Assembly: GCF_000967545.1 (NCBI RefSeq)
Contig: NZ_JXXV01000019.1
Coordinates: 1-64,000 of the forward strand
DNA: 64,000 nt
Source: Vibrio galatheae
GTDB lineage: Bacteria; Pseudomonadota; Gammaproteobacteria; Enterobacterales; Vibrionaceae
Reading direction: 5' to 3'
The notes below the pieces were generated by a model. The model made no database searches, was not told the DNA's origin, and saw only the letters and a list, made by a program, of their open reading frames with translations. A program made the translations under genes and the position numbers. Numbering within the stretch: position 1 is the stretch's first letter; the number at the start of each line of letters is the position of its first letter. Positions 29,056-37,925 of this stretch are shown in pieces.

Positions 29056-30060
29056 ATGCTGAAAACCACAATCATAGGCGCAAGCGGTTACACCGGAGCA
29101 GAGCTTGCTTTGATGGTACACAAACACCCTGAGCTAACGCTATCAGGTTTGTATGTGTCCGCCAATAGCCTAGATGCAGGTAAAGACATTGCTCAGCTTC
29201 ACGGTAAGTTAGCTGGAATTATTAGTCAGTCAGTAGAGCCGTTAGTTGATGTTGATGCGGTTGCAAAACAGAGTGATGTGGTGTTTTTGGCCACTGCACA
29301 TCAGGTAAGCCACGATCTAGCGCCCCAGTTTTTGGCTCAAGGTTGCCAGGTGTTTGATTTGTCAGGGGCGTTTCGCGTTAAGAAAGAAGGCTTCTACAAC
29401 CAATTCTACGGTTTTGAGCATCAGCATGCGGTTTGGTTAGATAACGCGGTTTATGGCTTGGCTGAGTGGAATGCTGAAGCGATCAAACACAGTCAACTGA
29501 TTGCGGTTCCTGGTTGTTACCCGACGGCATCGCAATTGGCGATTAAACCGCTGCTTGATGCGGGTTTAATTGATAAGGTTCAGTGGCCAGTCATTAATGC
29601 CACTAGCGGAGTGACTGGTGCCGGTCGAAAAGCGTCAATGACCAATAGTTTTTGCGAAGTGAGCTTGCAACCTTATGGTGTATTTAACCATCGCCACCAG
29701 CCTGAAATTGCTAGCCATTTAGGTACTGACGTTATCTTTACGCCTCATCTTGGCAACTTTAAGCGTGGCATCTTGGCTACCATCACTATGAAGCTGGCTG
29801 CGGGAAGTGATGCTGAGCAAGTGGCTAGCGCGTTTAATTCGGCCTACCAAAGTAAATCGGCGGTGCGCTTACTAGAGTCAGCGCTACCGAGTATTCAAAA
29901 TGTTGAAAATACACCTTTCTGCGATATTGGCTGGAAGGTGCAAGGCGAGCACGTCATCGTTGTAGCGGCGATTGATAACTTGCTAAAAGGCGCATCAAGT
30001 CAAGCGATGCAATGTTTAAACATCCACTACGGATTTCCAGAGTTGACTGCTCTTGTTTAG
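29056..30060 (+). CDS. argC: N-acetyl-gamma-glutamyl-phosphate reductase
   Basis: 334 aa, same as E. coli ArgC. It reduces N-acetylglutamyl phosphate to the semialdehyde with NADPH. The nucleotide-binding [12 protein letters not shown] is at residues 5-16, the catalytic cysteine C154 is in VPGCYPTA, and [14 protein letters not shown] near 215 includes the active-site histidine. The ATG at 29056 is preferred over the one at 29047 because GGATG lies nine bases before it and because E. coli ArgC begins MLNT. First gene of argCBG. Confidence 0.95.
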   Translation: MLKTTIIGASGYTGAELALMVHKHPELTLSGLYVSANSLDAGKDIAQLHGKLAGIISQSVEPLVDVDAVAKQSDVVFLATAHQVSHDLAPQFLAQGCQVFDLSGAFRVKKEGFYNQFYGFEHQHAVWLDNAVYGLAEWNAEAIKHSQLIAVPGCYPTASQLAIKPLLDAGLIDKVQWPVINATSGVTGAGRKASMTNSFCEVSLQPYGVFNHRHQPEIASHLGTDVIFTPHLGNFKRGILATITMKLAAGSDAEQVASAFNSAYQSKSAVRLLESALPSIQNVENTPFCDIGWKVQGEHVIVVAAIDNLLKGASSQAMQCLNIHYGFPELTALV

Positions 30061-30082
30061 TTGAGCAGGGAAGGAACAAGTG

Positions 30083-30874
30083 ATGACAGAAAATAATCTT
30101 ACTCCATTAGTGATCAAATTAGGCGGTGCTGCACTGTCGTGTACTGAGACGTTAAGCCAGGTATTTGGTGCGATTGCCCAATACCAGCAGCAAGCTCAGC
30201 GACGAATTGTGATCGTTCACGGAGGAGGTTACCTAGTGGACGATCTGATGGCGAAACTGCAACTTGAAACGGTCAAGAAAGCAGGTCTTCGCGTGACGCC
30301 TTATGAGCAAATTCCTGTGATTGCAGGCGCGCTTGCTGGGACAGCGAACAAAATGTTGCAAGGGCAAGCGATCAAAGATGGACTTAATGCAATTGGTCTG
30401 AGTTTAGCTGATGGCGGTCTATGCCATGTTGAAGAGCTCGACCCTGAACTCGGTGCAGTAGGTAAAGCGACGCCTGGGGATTCAACTGTGCTGCAAGCCA
30501 TACTGCAAACTGGAGCGCTGCCCATCATTAGTTCGATCGGTTTGACCACACAAGGCCAGATGATGAATGTCAATGCAGACCAAGCCGCCGTTGCTGTAGC
30601 GGGGGCATTAGATGCAGAGCTGGTGCTGTTATCAGACGTAAGTGGCGTGCTTGATGGCAAAGGTCACCTAATCAAAACGTTGGATGACAAGCAAGCGCAA
30701 AGCCTTATCAAAGGCCAAGTGATTACTGATGGGATGATTGTAAAGGTCAATGCGGCTTTGGAAGCGGCGAATGACTTAGGCCGCCCAATTGAAGTAGCAA
30801 CATGGCGCTATCCAGAAAAGCTTGCTCAGCTATTTGCTGGCCAAAGTATTGGTACGCAGTTTTTACCACAGTAA
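30083..30874 (+). CDS. argB: Acetylglutamate kinase
   Basis: 263 aa (E. coli 258). It phosphorylates N-acetylglutamate, the second step of arginine synthesis. The amino acid kinase fold shows [10 protein letters not shown] (residues 10-19), [12 protein letters not shown] (near 48-59), and [25 protein letters not shown] (near 160). ATG at 30083 has AAGGAA six bases before it; a GTG one codon earlier is less likely. Second gene of argCBG, 22 bases after argC. Confidence 0.95.
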   Translation: MTENNLTPLVIKLGGAALSCTETLSQVFGAIAQYQQQAQRRIVIVHGGGYLVDDLMAKLQLETVKKAGLRVTPYEQIPVIAGALAGTANKMLQGQAIKDGLNAIGLSLADGGLCHVEELDPELGAVGKATPGDSTVLQAILQTGALPIISSIGLTTQGQMMNVNADQAAVAVAGALDAELVLLSDVSGVLDGKGHLIKTLDDKQAQSLIKGQVITDGMIVKVNAALEAANDLGRPIEVATWRYPEKLAQLFAGQSIGTQFLPQ

Positions 30875-30989
30875 AGCAAGACAGATTCAAGGTTCAGTGC
30901 CGAAGGCATTGAGCAAGAGAAATAGATTTAATTAGTAAGTTACCCGTAGCACTGACCGCCAAGCGCAGCGCCGGGATTTGGAGAGAAAA

Positions 30990-32204
30990 ATGAGCAAAGT
31001 TCAAGTTAATAAAGTTGTTGTCGCATACTCTGGCGGTCTGGATACTTCGGTAATTATTCCATGGCTAAAAGAGAACTATGATTGTGAAGTCGTTGCATTC
31101 GTTGCCGATGTTGGTCAGGGCGCTGAAGAGCTTGAAGGTATCGAAGCAAAAGCGATTGCCTCTGGCGCTTCAGAATGTTACATCGCAGACCTAAAAGAAG
31201 AGATGGTTGCTGAGTATATCTACCCAACTCTAAAAACAGGTGCTTACTACGAAGGTAAATACCTACTAGGTACTTCAATGGCTCGTCCAATCATTGCCAA
31301 AGCGCAAGTTGAGGTTGCACGCAAAGTGGGTGCAGATGCACTATGTCATGGCTGTACAGGTAAAGGTAACGACCAAGTTCGTTTTGAGGGCGCATTTGCC
31401 GCACTTGCCCCTGATCTCCATGTGATTGCTCCTTGGCGTGAATGGGACCTAGTCAGCCGTGAAGAATGTTTGGACTACCTTGCTGAGCGCAACATTCCAT
31501 GTACCGCATCACTAACGAAAATTTATTCACGTGACGCGAACGCATGGCATATCTCAACAGAAGGTGGCGTATTAGAAAGCACTTGGAACGCACCGAACGA
31601 AGATTGCTGGGTTTGGACGGTTGATCCTGAGCAAGCACCTAACGAAGCAGAATACGTCACGCTGAAAGTTGAAAAAGGTGAAGTTGTGGGTGTTGATGGC
31701 GAAGCGATGACACCATACAACGCACTGGTTTACCTCAATGAAAAAGGCGCTAAACACGGCGTGGGTCGTATCGATATCGTTGAGAACCGTTTAGTCGGTA
31801 TGAAGTCTCGCGGTTGTTACGAAACTCCAGGAGGCACCATCATGATGGAAGCACTTCGTGCCGTAGAACAACTTGTGTTAGATAAAACGTCATTTGAGTT
31901 CCGTGAAGAGCTGGGTGTTAAAGCGTCTCACCTTGTATACGATGGTCGTTGGTTCACTCCTTTATGTAAATCGATTCTCGCAGCGTCTGAAGAGCTAGCG
32001 AAAGATGTTAATGGTGAAGTGGTTGTTAAACTGTATAAAGGTCAGGCAACCGTGACTCAGAAACGTTCTGACAATAGCTTGTACTGTGAAGAATTTGCCA
32101 CCTTCGGTGCTGATGAGGTTTACGACCAAAGCCATGCTGAAGGCTTTATCCGTCTTTACTCACTATCAAGTCGCATTCGTGCTCTAAACAGCCAGAAAAA
32201 ATAA
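30990..32204 (+). CDS. argG: Argininosuccinate synthase
   Basis: 404 aa. It joins citrulline and aspartate using ATP. The PP-loop [12 protein letters not shown] at residues 9-20 and [13 protein letters not shown] near 116 are diagnostic. It belongs to the type 1 short class rather than the 447-aa E. coli ArgG class, the usual state in Vibrio. GGAGAG precedes the ATG. A 115-base gap separates it from argB without a terminator, so it is probably co-transcribed. A terminator follows, so argH is a separate unit. Confidence 0.95.
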   Translation: MSKVQVNKVVVAYSGGLDTSVIIPWLKENYDCEVVAFVADVGQGAEELEGIEAKAIASGASECYIADLKEEMVAEYIYPTLKTGAYYEGKYLLGTSMARPIIAKAQVEVARKVGADALCHGCTGKGNDQVRFEGAFAALAPDLHVIAPWREWDLVSREECLDYLAERNIPCTASLTKIYSRDANAWHISTEGGVLESTWNAPNEDCWVWTVDPEQAPNEAEYVTLKVEKGEVVGVDGEAMTPYNALVYLNEKGAKHGVGRIDIVENRLVGMKSRGCYETPGGTIMMEALRAVEQLVLDKTSFEFREELGVKASHLVYDGRWFTPLCKSILAASEELAKDVNGEVVVKLYKGQATVTQKRSDNSLYCEEFATFGADEVYDQSHAEGFIRLYSLSSRIRALNSQKK

Positions 32205-32227
32205 TCACGTTTAAATAACGATTTTAC

Positions 32228-32256
32228 AAGCCCACTCGGTGATTCCGGTGGGCTTT
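32228..32256 (+). terminator. Terminator of argCBG
   Basis: AAGCCCAC / GGTGGGCTT stem with an 11-base loop and TTTT, 24 bases after the argG stop. It decouples argH from argCBG. Confidence 0.7.
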
Positions 32257-32293
32257 TCCTTTATCTGCCCCGCGAACATCAATAGAAACCCAT

Positions 32294-32332
32294 TATGAAT
32301 AAATATGTTAAAAAAATGAATTAATACTTTAT
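32294..32332. promoter_or_regulatory. Tandem ArgR boxes upstream of argH
   Basis: Two 18-base ARG boxes separated by exactly 3 bases: TATGAATAAATATGTTAA (32294-32311) and AATGAATTAATACTTTAT (32315-32332). The left halves match WNTGAATWWWW fully; the right halves are degenerate. Two boxes with a 3-base gap is the standard arrangement for one ArgR hexamer. They lie 120 bases upstream of the argH start, and an additional palindrome stands between (32374-32388). Confidence 0.7.
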
Positions 32333-32373
32333 TTTTGTTCTGTTTTGCCGTAAGTTTGAACCATCAAATAATA

Positions 32374-32388
32374 CTGAATGTAATTCAG
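32374..32388. promoter_or_regulatory. Short-spaced ARG-box-like palindrome
   Basis: CTGAAT-GTA-ATTCAG is a perfect 6+6 palindrome, 64 bases upstream of argH. It has both ARG-box halves (TGAAT, ATTCA) but a spacer of 3 rather than 4 bases, so it could be an atypical ArgR half-turn variant or a site for another protein. Confidence 0.35.
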
Positions 32389-32428
32389 AATTTATCTAAG
32401 CAATGTTACTAACCAGCACGACTAGTGA

Positions 32429-34327
<1,899 letters not shown>

Positions 34328-34445
34328 GTGATTGATTAAAAAGCGCCCAAATAAAAGATCAAAAAAGATCGAATGTTTTGGGAACTATTGAGAAGAAGCT
34401 GGGTCTATTAAAGTACCACTGCTTTTTCTTAGAAGAATCTAAGAG

Positions 34446-34480
34446 AGCCCCAAGGACACATTGTCTTTGGGGCTTTTTTT
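34446..34480 (+). terminator. Terminator of argH
   Basis: GCCCCAAGGACA / TGTCTTTGGGGC with a 3-base loop and seven T, about 120 bases beyond the argH stop. A smaller hairpin, CTTAGA-AGAA-TCTAAG, lies just before it. Confidence 0.85.
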
Positions 34481-34504
34481 ATATTTAGAGATTGGGAAAG
34501 TTTA

Positions 34505-34756
34505 TCATTTTTTCTTATTGCGATTTTGCCAAGGAATAATGATAAACCGCATCCATAAATGCAGCGCTAACAAACCATTAAAAGCGAATCCGGCCATGAG
34601 TAAGGCAATAGATTCAATGCTGTTAGGATTGTCTTTAAATAGCCACCACCAGACTATCCAACAGAGAACAGAAAGCACGGTAAGCTGATCCATGCAGCGT
34701 TTACAGCGGCCGATTTTTTGCCAAAACCAATTATCTTTACAGTAGGGGCATGTCAT
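34505..34756 (-). CDS. Small membrane protein of the DUF3624 type
   Basis: 83 aa. Two CxxC pairs at the N-terminus (C3/C6 in CPYC, C18/C21 in CKRC) could form a small zinc or rubredoxin-like knuckle. Two hydrophobic helices follow (about residues 25-40 and 47-71), and the end is basic (NRNKKK). I recognise this from Vibrio proteins annotated DUF3624; the function is unknown. Its stop lies 25 bases from the end of the argH terminator. It has no partner gene pointing to a pathway. The composition and the cysteine pattern argue that it is a real gene. Confidence 0.8.
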   Translation of the reverse strand: MTCPYCKDNWFWQKIGRCKRCMDQLTVLSVLCWIVWWWLFKDNPNSIESIALLMAGFAFNGLLALHLWMRFIIIPWQNRNKKK

Positions 34757-35172
34757 GCGGGTACAAATTCGCTAATCAATCTTGCTCAATAGCATATCGT
34801 AAACCAATGACAAAGTGAGAAAAATGATTGAACGCCAACACACCAAGCAGCGCATGAGCTGAATCGTGAAACATAACGGAACCATCTACCTTTGTGGTCA
34901 AGTATGTGCTGATGCGACACTGGGAATTACCGAGCAAACTCAAACCATGCTTGATAAAGTTGAACAGTTATTGCATGAAGCCCTAGTGGTTGAAATTTCG
35001 GTGATTGCCGCAGAAAAATAGTGCTCGTTAAGTTAGACAAATCTCAACAACAACCGATAATTAGAGATTATTTTGGGGATAAGTGAGCGCTCAAAGAAGA
35101 TTTCCCTCTTCCAGCATGTGAGGGCTGTACTGCTATAGTTTAGGAAATGGACAAACAAAAGCAGAGGTGTTT
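34757..35172. other. Intergenic stretch holding the ridA remnant
   Basis: 416 bases between the DUF3624 gene and the binding-protein gene. The only coding trace is a decayed ridA-like gene at 34824-35021. The remaining ~150 bases (35022-35172) should hold the promoter of the next gene. No repeat or mobile-element end was recognised. Confidence 0.6.
34824..35021 (+). pseudogene. Decayed RidA/YjgF-family gene
   Basis: The frame from ATG 34824 reads MIERQHTKQRMS, then a TGA at 34860-34862 where RidA-like proteins usually have Arg (CGA to TGA is a single substitution), then [14 protein letters not shown] and on to EQLLHEA, then jumps straight to [12 protein letters not shown] and TAG at 35019. 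N- and C-terminal parts are those of the RidA family, which deaminates reactive enamine/imine intermediates. About 50-60 central residues, including the usual catalytic Arg region, are missing; the join stays in frame. A premature stop plus an internal deletion indicates a dead gene. A GTG restart at 34866 could at most make a 51-aa fragment. Confidence 0.8.
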
Positions 35173-35985
35173 ATGCGGCTTTTAGTTGGATGTTTGATAG
35201 CGCTTTGCAGCTATGCCACCGCGGCCAGCGCTACGACCGAAATCATTATGGGGTATCGCACTATGGAAAAAATGCCATACATCCAAGCCGATCCCAATGA
35301 TGATGGTTTCTACTTCGAGCTGTATGATGAGGCGGCCAAACGGATTGGTGCGACACTGAAAGTAGTGCGTTTGCCGAAGTTGAGAGTATTGATTGCCTTA
35401 GAAACTGGTGAAATCGATTTCTACCCCGGTTTTGCCTTTGATTTGGAGCGTGCGAAATACGCCTATTGGGTACCTAATGGCACCTATCAACGTGATGTCG
35501 CTGTCACGCTTAAGGGATGGCCGTTGATGACTCAATCCACGTCGCTTGATGGCTTTACCCAATTGGTAGCACTAGGCAACCCTGATTATCTTGTCGGCCG
35601 CGATACCTCAAAAATGAATCAATTTACCGTTTCTGAACTGGATGTAGGACGAGCGATGGCGTTTTTACGTCGTGGCCGCGCGGATTTCTATGTTTATGAG
35701 GAGGACACCTTGCGTTACTACCTTAAAACGGAAGGCTTAAATGATATGATGATTCATCCTAATTTTGTCGATAGAAGTTCACCTTCTTGGGCGGGTTTTA
35801 GCCGTCACTCAACCTTGTTTAAGGGGCAAGAAAATCCTGCTTATGATCCAAATTTGCCTTTGGCTAGAGACAATATGCCGATGCAGTTAGTACCGGGCTC
35901 TGTGATTGATGAATTCCAGCAAGCTCTCCATCAAATGGAAATGGAAGGTTGGACTCAAGCCTTGTACCGTAAGCACTTTGAGTGA
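35173..35985 (+). CDS. Orphan periplasmic solute-binding-protein-like protein (SBP_bac_3 type)
   Basis: 270 aa. A signal peptide (MRLLVGCLIALCSYATAASA, cleaved near residue 20) is followed by a family-3 extracellular solute-binding fold: the segment FELYDEAAKRIGATLKVVRLPKLRVLIALETGEIDFYPGF shows the typical membrane-distal pattern, and FLRRGRADFYVYEED matches the second lobe. The start is ATG 35173, with AGAGG five bases upstream; a GTG two codons earlier is less likely. No permease or ATPase gene lies nearby, and no sensory domain is fused, so this is an unlinked binding protein. The ligand, probably a small amino-acid-like molecule, cannot be inferred. It is not in an operon with oxyR or argH. 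Confidence 0.75.
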   Translation: MRLLVGCLIALCSYATAASATTEIIMGYRTMEKMPYIQADPNDDGFYFELYDEAAKRIGATLKVVRLPKLRVLIALETGEIDFYPGFAFDLERAKYAYWVPNGTYQRDVAVTLKGWPLMTQSTSLDGFTQLVALGNPDYLVGRDTSKMNQFTVSELDVGRAMAFLRRGRADFYVYEEDTLRYYLKTEGLNDMMIHPNFVDRSSPSWAGFSRHSTLFKGQENPAYDPNLPLARDNMPMQLVPGSVIDEFQQALHQMEMEGWTQALYRKHFE

Positions 35986-36028
35986 TTGCGAGCGCATTAT
36001 TTCAGCGAGAAAAGAGGCGCTAGCAACG

Positions 36029-36058
36029 ACTTTCCGGCTCTATGCTGAGCCGGAAAGT
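36029..36058. repeat. Perfect inverted repeat between convergent genes
   Basis: ACTTTCCGGCTC - TATGCT - GAGCCGGAAAGT, 12-base perfect arms. It lies between the convergent binding-protein and prx genes. Neither strand has a T-run, so it is a terminator-like hairpin without the tract, possibly a bidirectional 3' stabiliser. Confidence 0.7.
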
Positions 36059-36067
36059 TGAGTGTTG

Positions 36068-36796
36068 TTAACCGAGGTAAGTCTCTAGCTCTTCACTACC
36101 ACCGATATGTTTCCCACCAATGAAAACTTGAGGTACCGTTGTACGGCCAGAGATGGCGCGCAAGCTAACTGTGGTGGCATCTTTGCCTAAAATCACTTCT
36201 TCATATTGTAAACCGTGATCAATTAGGGTCTGTTTCGCTTTGACACAGAACGGGCAACCTGGTTTGGTGAACACGGTAATCGATTCTTGAGTTCTGTAAT
36301 TAGGTGCGACATAGCCAAGCATAGTGTCGGCATCCGAAACTTTGAACGGGTCACCCGGCTCGTTTGGTTCAATAAACATCTTCTCAACCACACCATTTTT
36401 GACCAGCATGCTGTAGCGCCAAGATCGTTTACCAAATCCTAGGTCATTTTTATCCACTAACATGCCCATACCGTCAGTGAACTCACCATTACCATCAGGG
36501 ATAAAGCGGATGTTTTCTGCTTCCTGATCGGCTTTCCAAGCATTCATGACGAATGTATCGTTGACTGACATACAGATAATCTCATCAACGCCATGCTCGT
36601 TAAAAACAGAGAACAACTCATTGTAGCGTGGCAAATGACTTGAAGAACACGTTGGAGTGAAGGCGCCCGGTAAGCTAAATACAATCACAGTTTTGTCTTT
36701 GAACAACTCATCGCTTGTGATATTGACCCAAGTGTCACCCTGACGTGTCGGGAAAGTTACCTGTGGGACGTTTTGGCCTTCTTTAGATGCAAACAT
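36068..36796 (-). CDS. Peroxiredoxin-glutaredoxin hybrid
   Basis: 242 aa. Residues 1-165 are a Prx5-type peroxiredoxin with the peroxidatic C50 in [10 protein letters not shown]; residues 172-242 are a glutaredoxin with the redox pair CPFC (C181, C184). The fusion reduces peroxides with electrons passed directly from glutathione through its own glutaredoxin, as known for the Haemophilus influenzae PrxV/Grx hybrid. The start [12 protein letters not shown] is preferred to one 13 codons upstream because AAAAGGAA stands just ahead. It diverges from oxyR across a 170-base region containing a full OxyR site, so peroxide induction is likely. Confidence 0.93.
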   Translation of the reverse strand: MFASKEGQNVPQVTFPTRQGDTWVNITSDELFKDKTVIVFSLPGAFTPTCSSSHLPRYNELFSVFNEHGVDEIICMSVNDTFVMNAWKADQEAENIRFIPDGNGEFTDGMGMLVDKNDLGFGKRSWRYSMLVKNGVVEKMFIEPNEPGDPFKVSDADTMLGYVAPNYRTQESITVFTKPGCPFCVKAKQTLIDHGLQYEEVILGKDATTVSLRAISGRTTVPQVFIGGKHIGGSEELETYLG

Positions 36797-36908
36797 AGAG
36801 GATTCCTTTTTATGGATTTTTATAAGTTTAGTCATTGAGTCTTATCAGTATTGTGACTGTGCTCTGATTCGATGGAGATATTATTCAACAAACTCTTTGA
36901 TAGCTCTA

Positions 36909-36945
36909 ATCGTTTGATGTTATGGTTTTGATAGGTAAATTCTAT
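36909..36945. promoter_or_regulatory. OxyR binding site between prx-grx and oxyR
   Basis: Two ATAG-N7-CTAT units in tandem with a 7-base gap: ATCG-TTTGATG-TTAT (36909-36923) and ATAG-GTAAATT-CTAT (36931-36945). The second unit is perfect and the first has 6 of 8 core bases. The two together have the spacing of the classical four-half-site OxyR motif. The site lies 22 bases upstream of the oxyR start codon and about 115 bases from prx-grx. Confidence 0.8.
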
Positions 36946-36966
36946 CTTTTATAGGAGAGGGAAGGC

Positions 36967-37860
36967 ATGAATATCCGAGACTTTGAGTACTTGGTTGCAC
37001 TGGCAGAGCACAAACATTTTCGCAAAGCCGCAGAGGCGTGTTTTGTTAGCCAGCCGACACTCAGTGGTCAAATTCGCAAGCTGGAAGATGAGTTGGGAAC
37101 CACTCTGTTAGAGCGCAGCAGTCGTCGAGTGTTGTTCACCGATGCTGGCTTACAACTGGTGGAACAAGCAAAGCGCATATTGTCAGAGGTGAAAACCTTT
37201 AAAGATATGGCCAGCGGCCAAGCGGGAGAAATGGTTGGCCCAATGCACATCGGCTTTATCCCAACGGTAGGTCCTTACTTGCTACCTAAGATCATACCTA
37301 CACTTAAAGAGTCTTTTCCGGATCTGGAGCTGTATTTACACGAAGCTCAGACTCATCAACTCGTTCGTCAGTTAGAAGATGGTAAGTTGGACTGTTTGGT
37401 TTTAGCCTCGGTTGCCGAGACCGCACCATTTAAAGAAATTGAGGTATACAACGAGCCGCTGAGCATTGCTGTTCCGTGTAATCATGAGTGGGCTAAGCTC
37501 GATCAAGTCGACATGCTTGAGTTAAATGGTAAAACTGTACTTGCGCTAGGTGATGGTCACTGTTTGCGCGACCAAGCTCTCGGCTTTTGTTTCGCGGCGG
37601 GCGCGCAGGACGATGAGCGATTCAAAGCCACCAGCTTAGAGACCTTACGTAACATGGTGGCCGCAGGTGCGGGTATTACCTTGTTGCCAGAATTGTCATT
37701 GCCCAAAGAACGACAGAAAGATGGAGTGTGCTACGTCCCAGCGATTAATCCGGTTCCGTCACGCAGCATTGTGCTGGCATACCGCCCAGGATCGCCATTA
37801 AGAGCTCGTTTTGAACAGTTGGCTCAAACCATTAAAACCTGTCTTGACGAAAATAAGTAA
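36967..37860 (+). CDS. oxyR: Hydrogen peroxide-responsive LysR-type regulator OxyR
   Basis: 297 aa (E. coli 305). N-terminal winged HTH with MNIRDFEYLVALAEHKHFRKAAE and the recognition helix QPTLSGQIRKLEDELG; the effector domain carries C199 and C208 in GDGHCLRDQALGFC, the pair that forms the activating disulphide. RBS GGAGAGG. It diverges from the peroxiredoxin-glutaredoxin gene. The binding site in the shared promoter suggests autoregulation plus activation of that enzyme. The identification is firm. Confidence 0.97.
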   Translation: MNIRDFEYLVALAEHKHFRKAAEACFVSQPTLSGQIRKLEDELGTTLLERSSRRVLFTDAGLQLVEQAKRILSEVKTFKDMASGQAGEMVGPMHIGFIPTVGPYLLPKIIPTLKESFPDLELYLHEAQTHQLVRQLEDGKLDCLVLASVAETAPFKEIEVYNEPLSIAVPCNHEWAKLDQVDMLELNGKTVLALGDGHCLRDQALGFCFAAGAQDDERFKATSLETLRNMVAAGAGITLLPELSLPKERQKDGVCYVPAINPVPSRSIVLAYRPGSPLRARFEQLAQTIKTCLDENK

Positions 37861-37868
37861 TTAGCCAA

Positions 37869-37905
37869 TAAAAAGAGGTTGATGCGCAAACACCAACCTC
37901 TTTTT
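37869..37905. terminator. Bidirectional terminator between oxyR and mrcA
   Basis: AAAGAGGTTG-TG ... CA-CAACCTCTTT with flanking A and T tracts; it can end both the oxyR and the convergent mrcA transcripts. Confidence 0.75.
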
Positions 37906-37925
37906 GATTCTATTTAGTCGAACGT

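Noticed and set aside
36029-36058. Terminator between the binding-protein and prx-grx genes
   Set aside because: Perfect stem but no T-run on either strand; listed as an inverted repeat instead.
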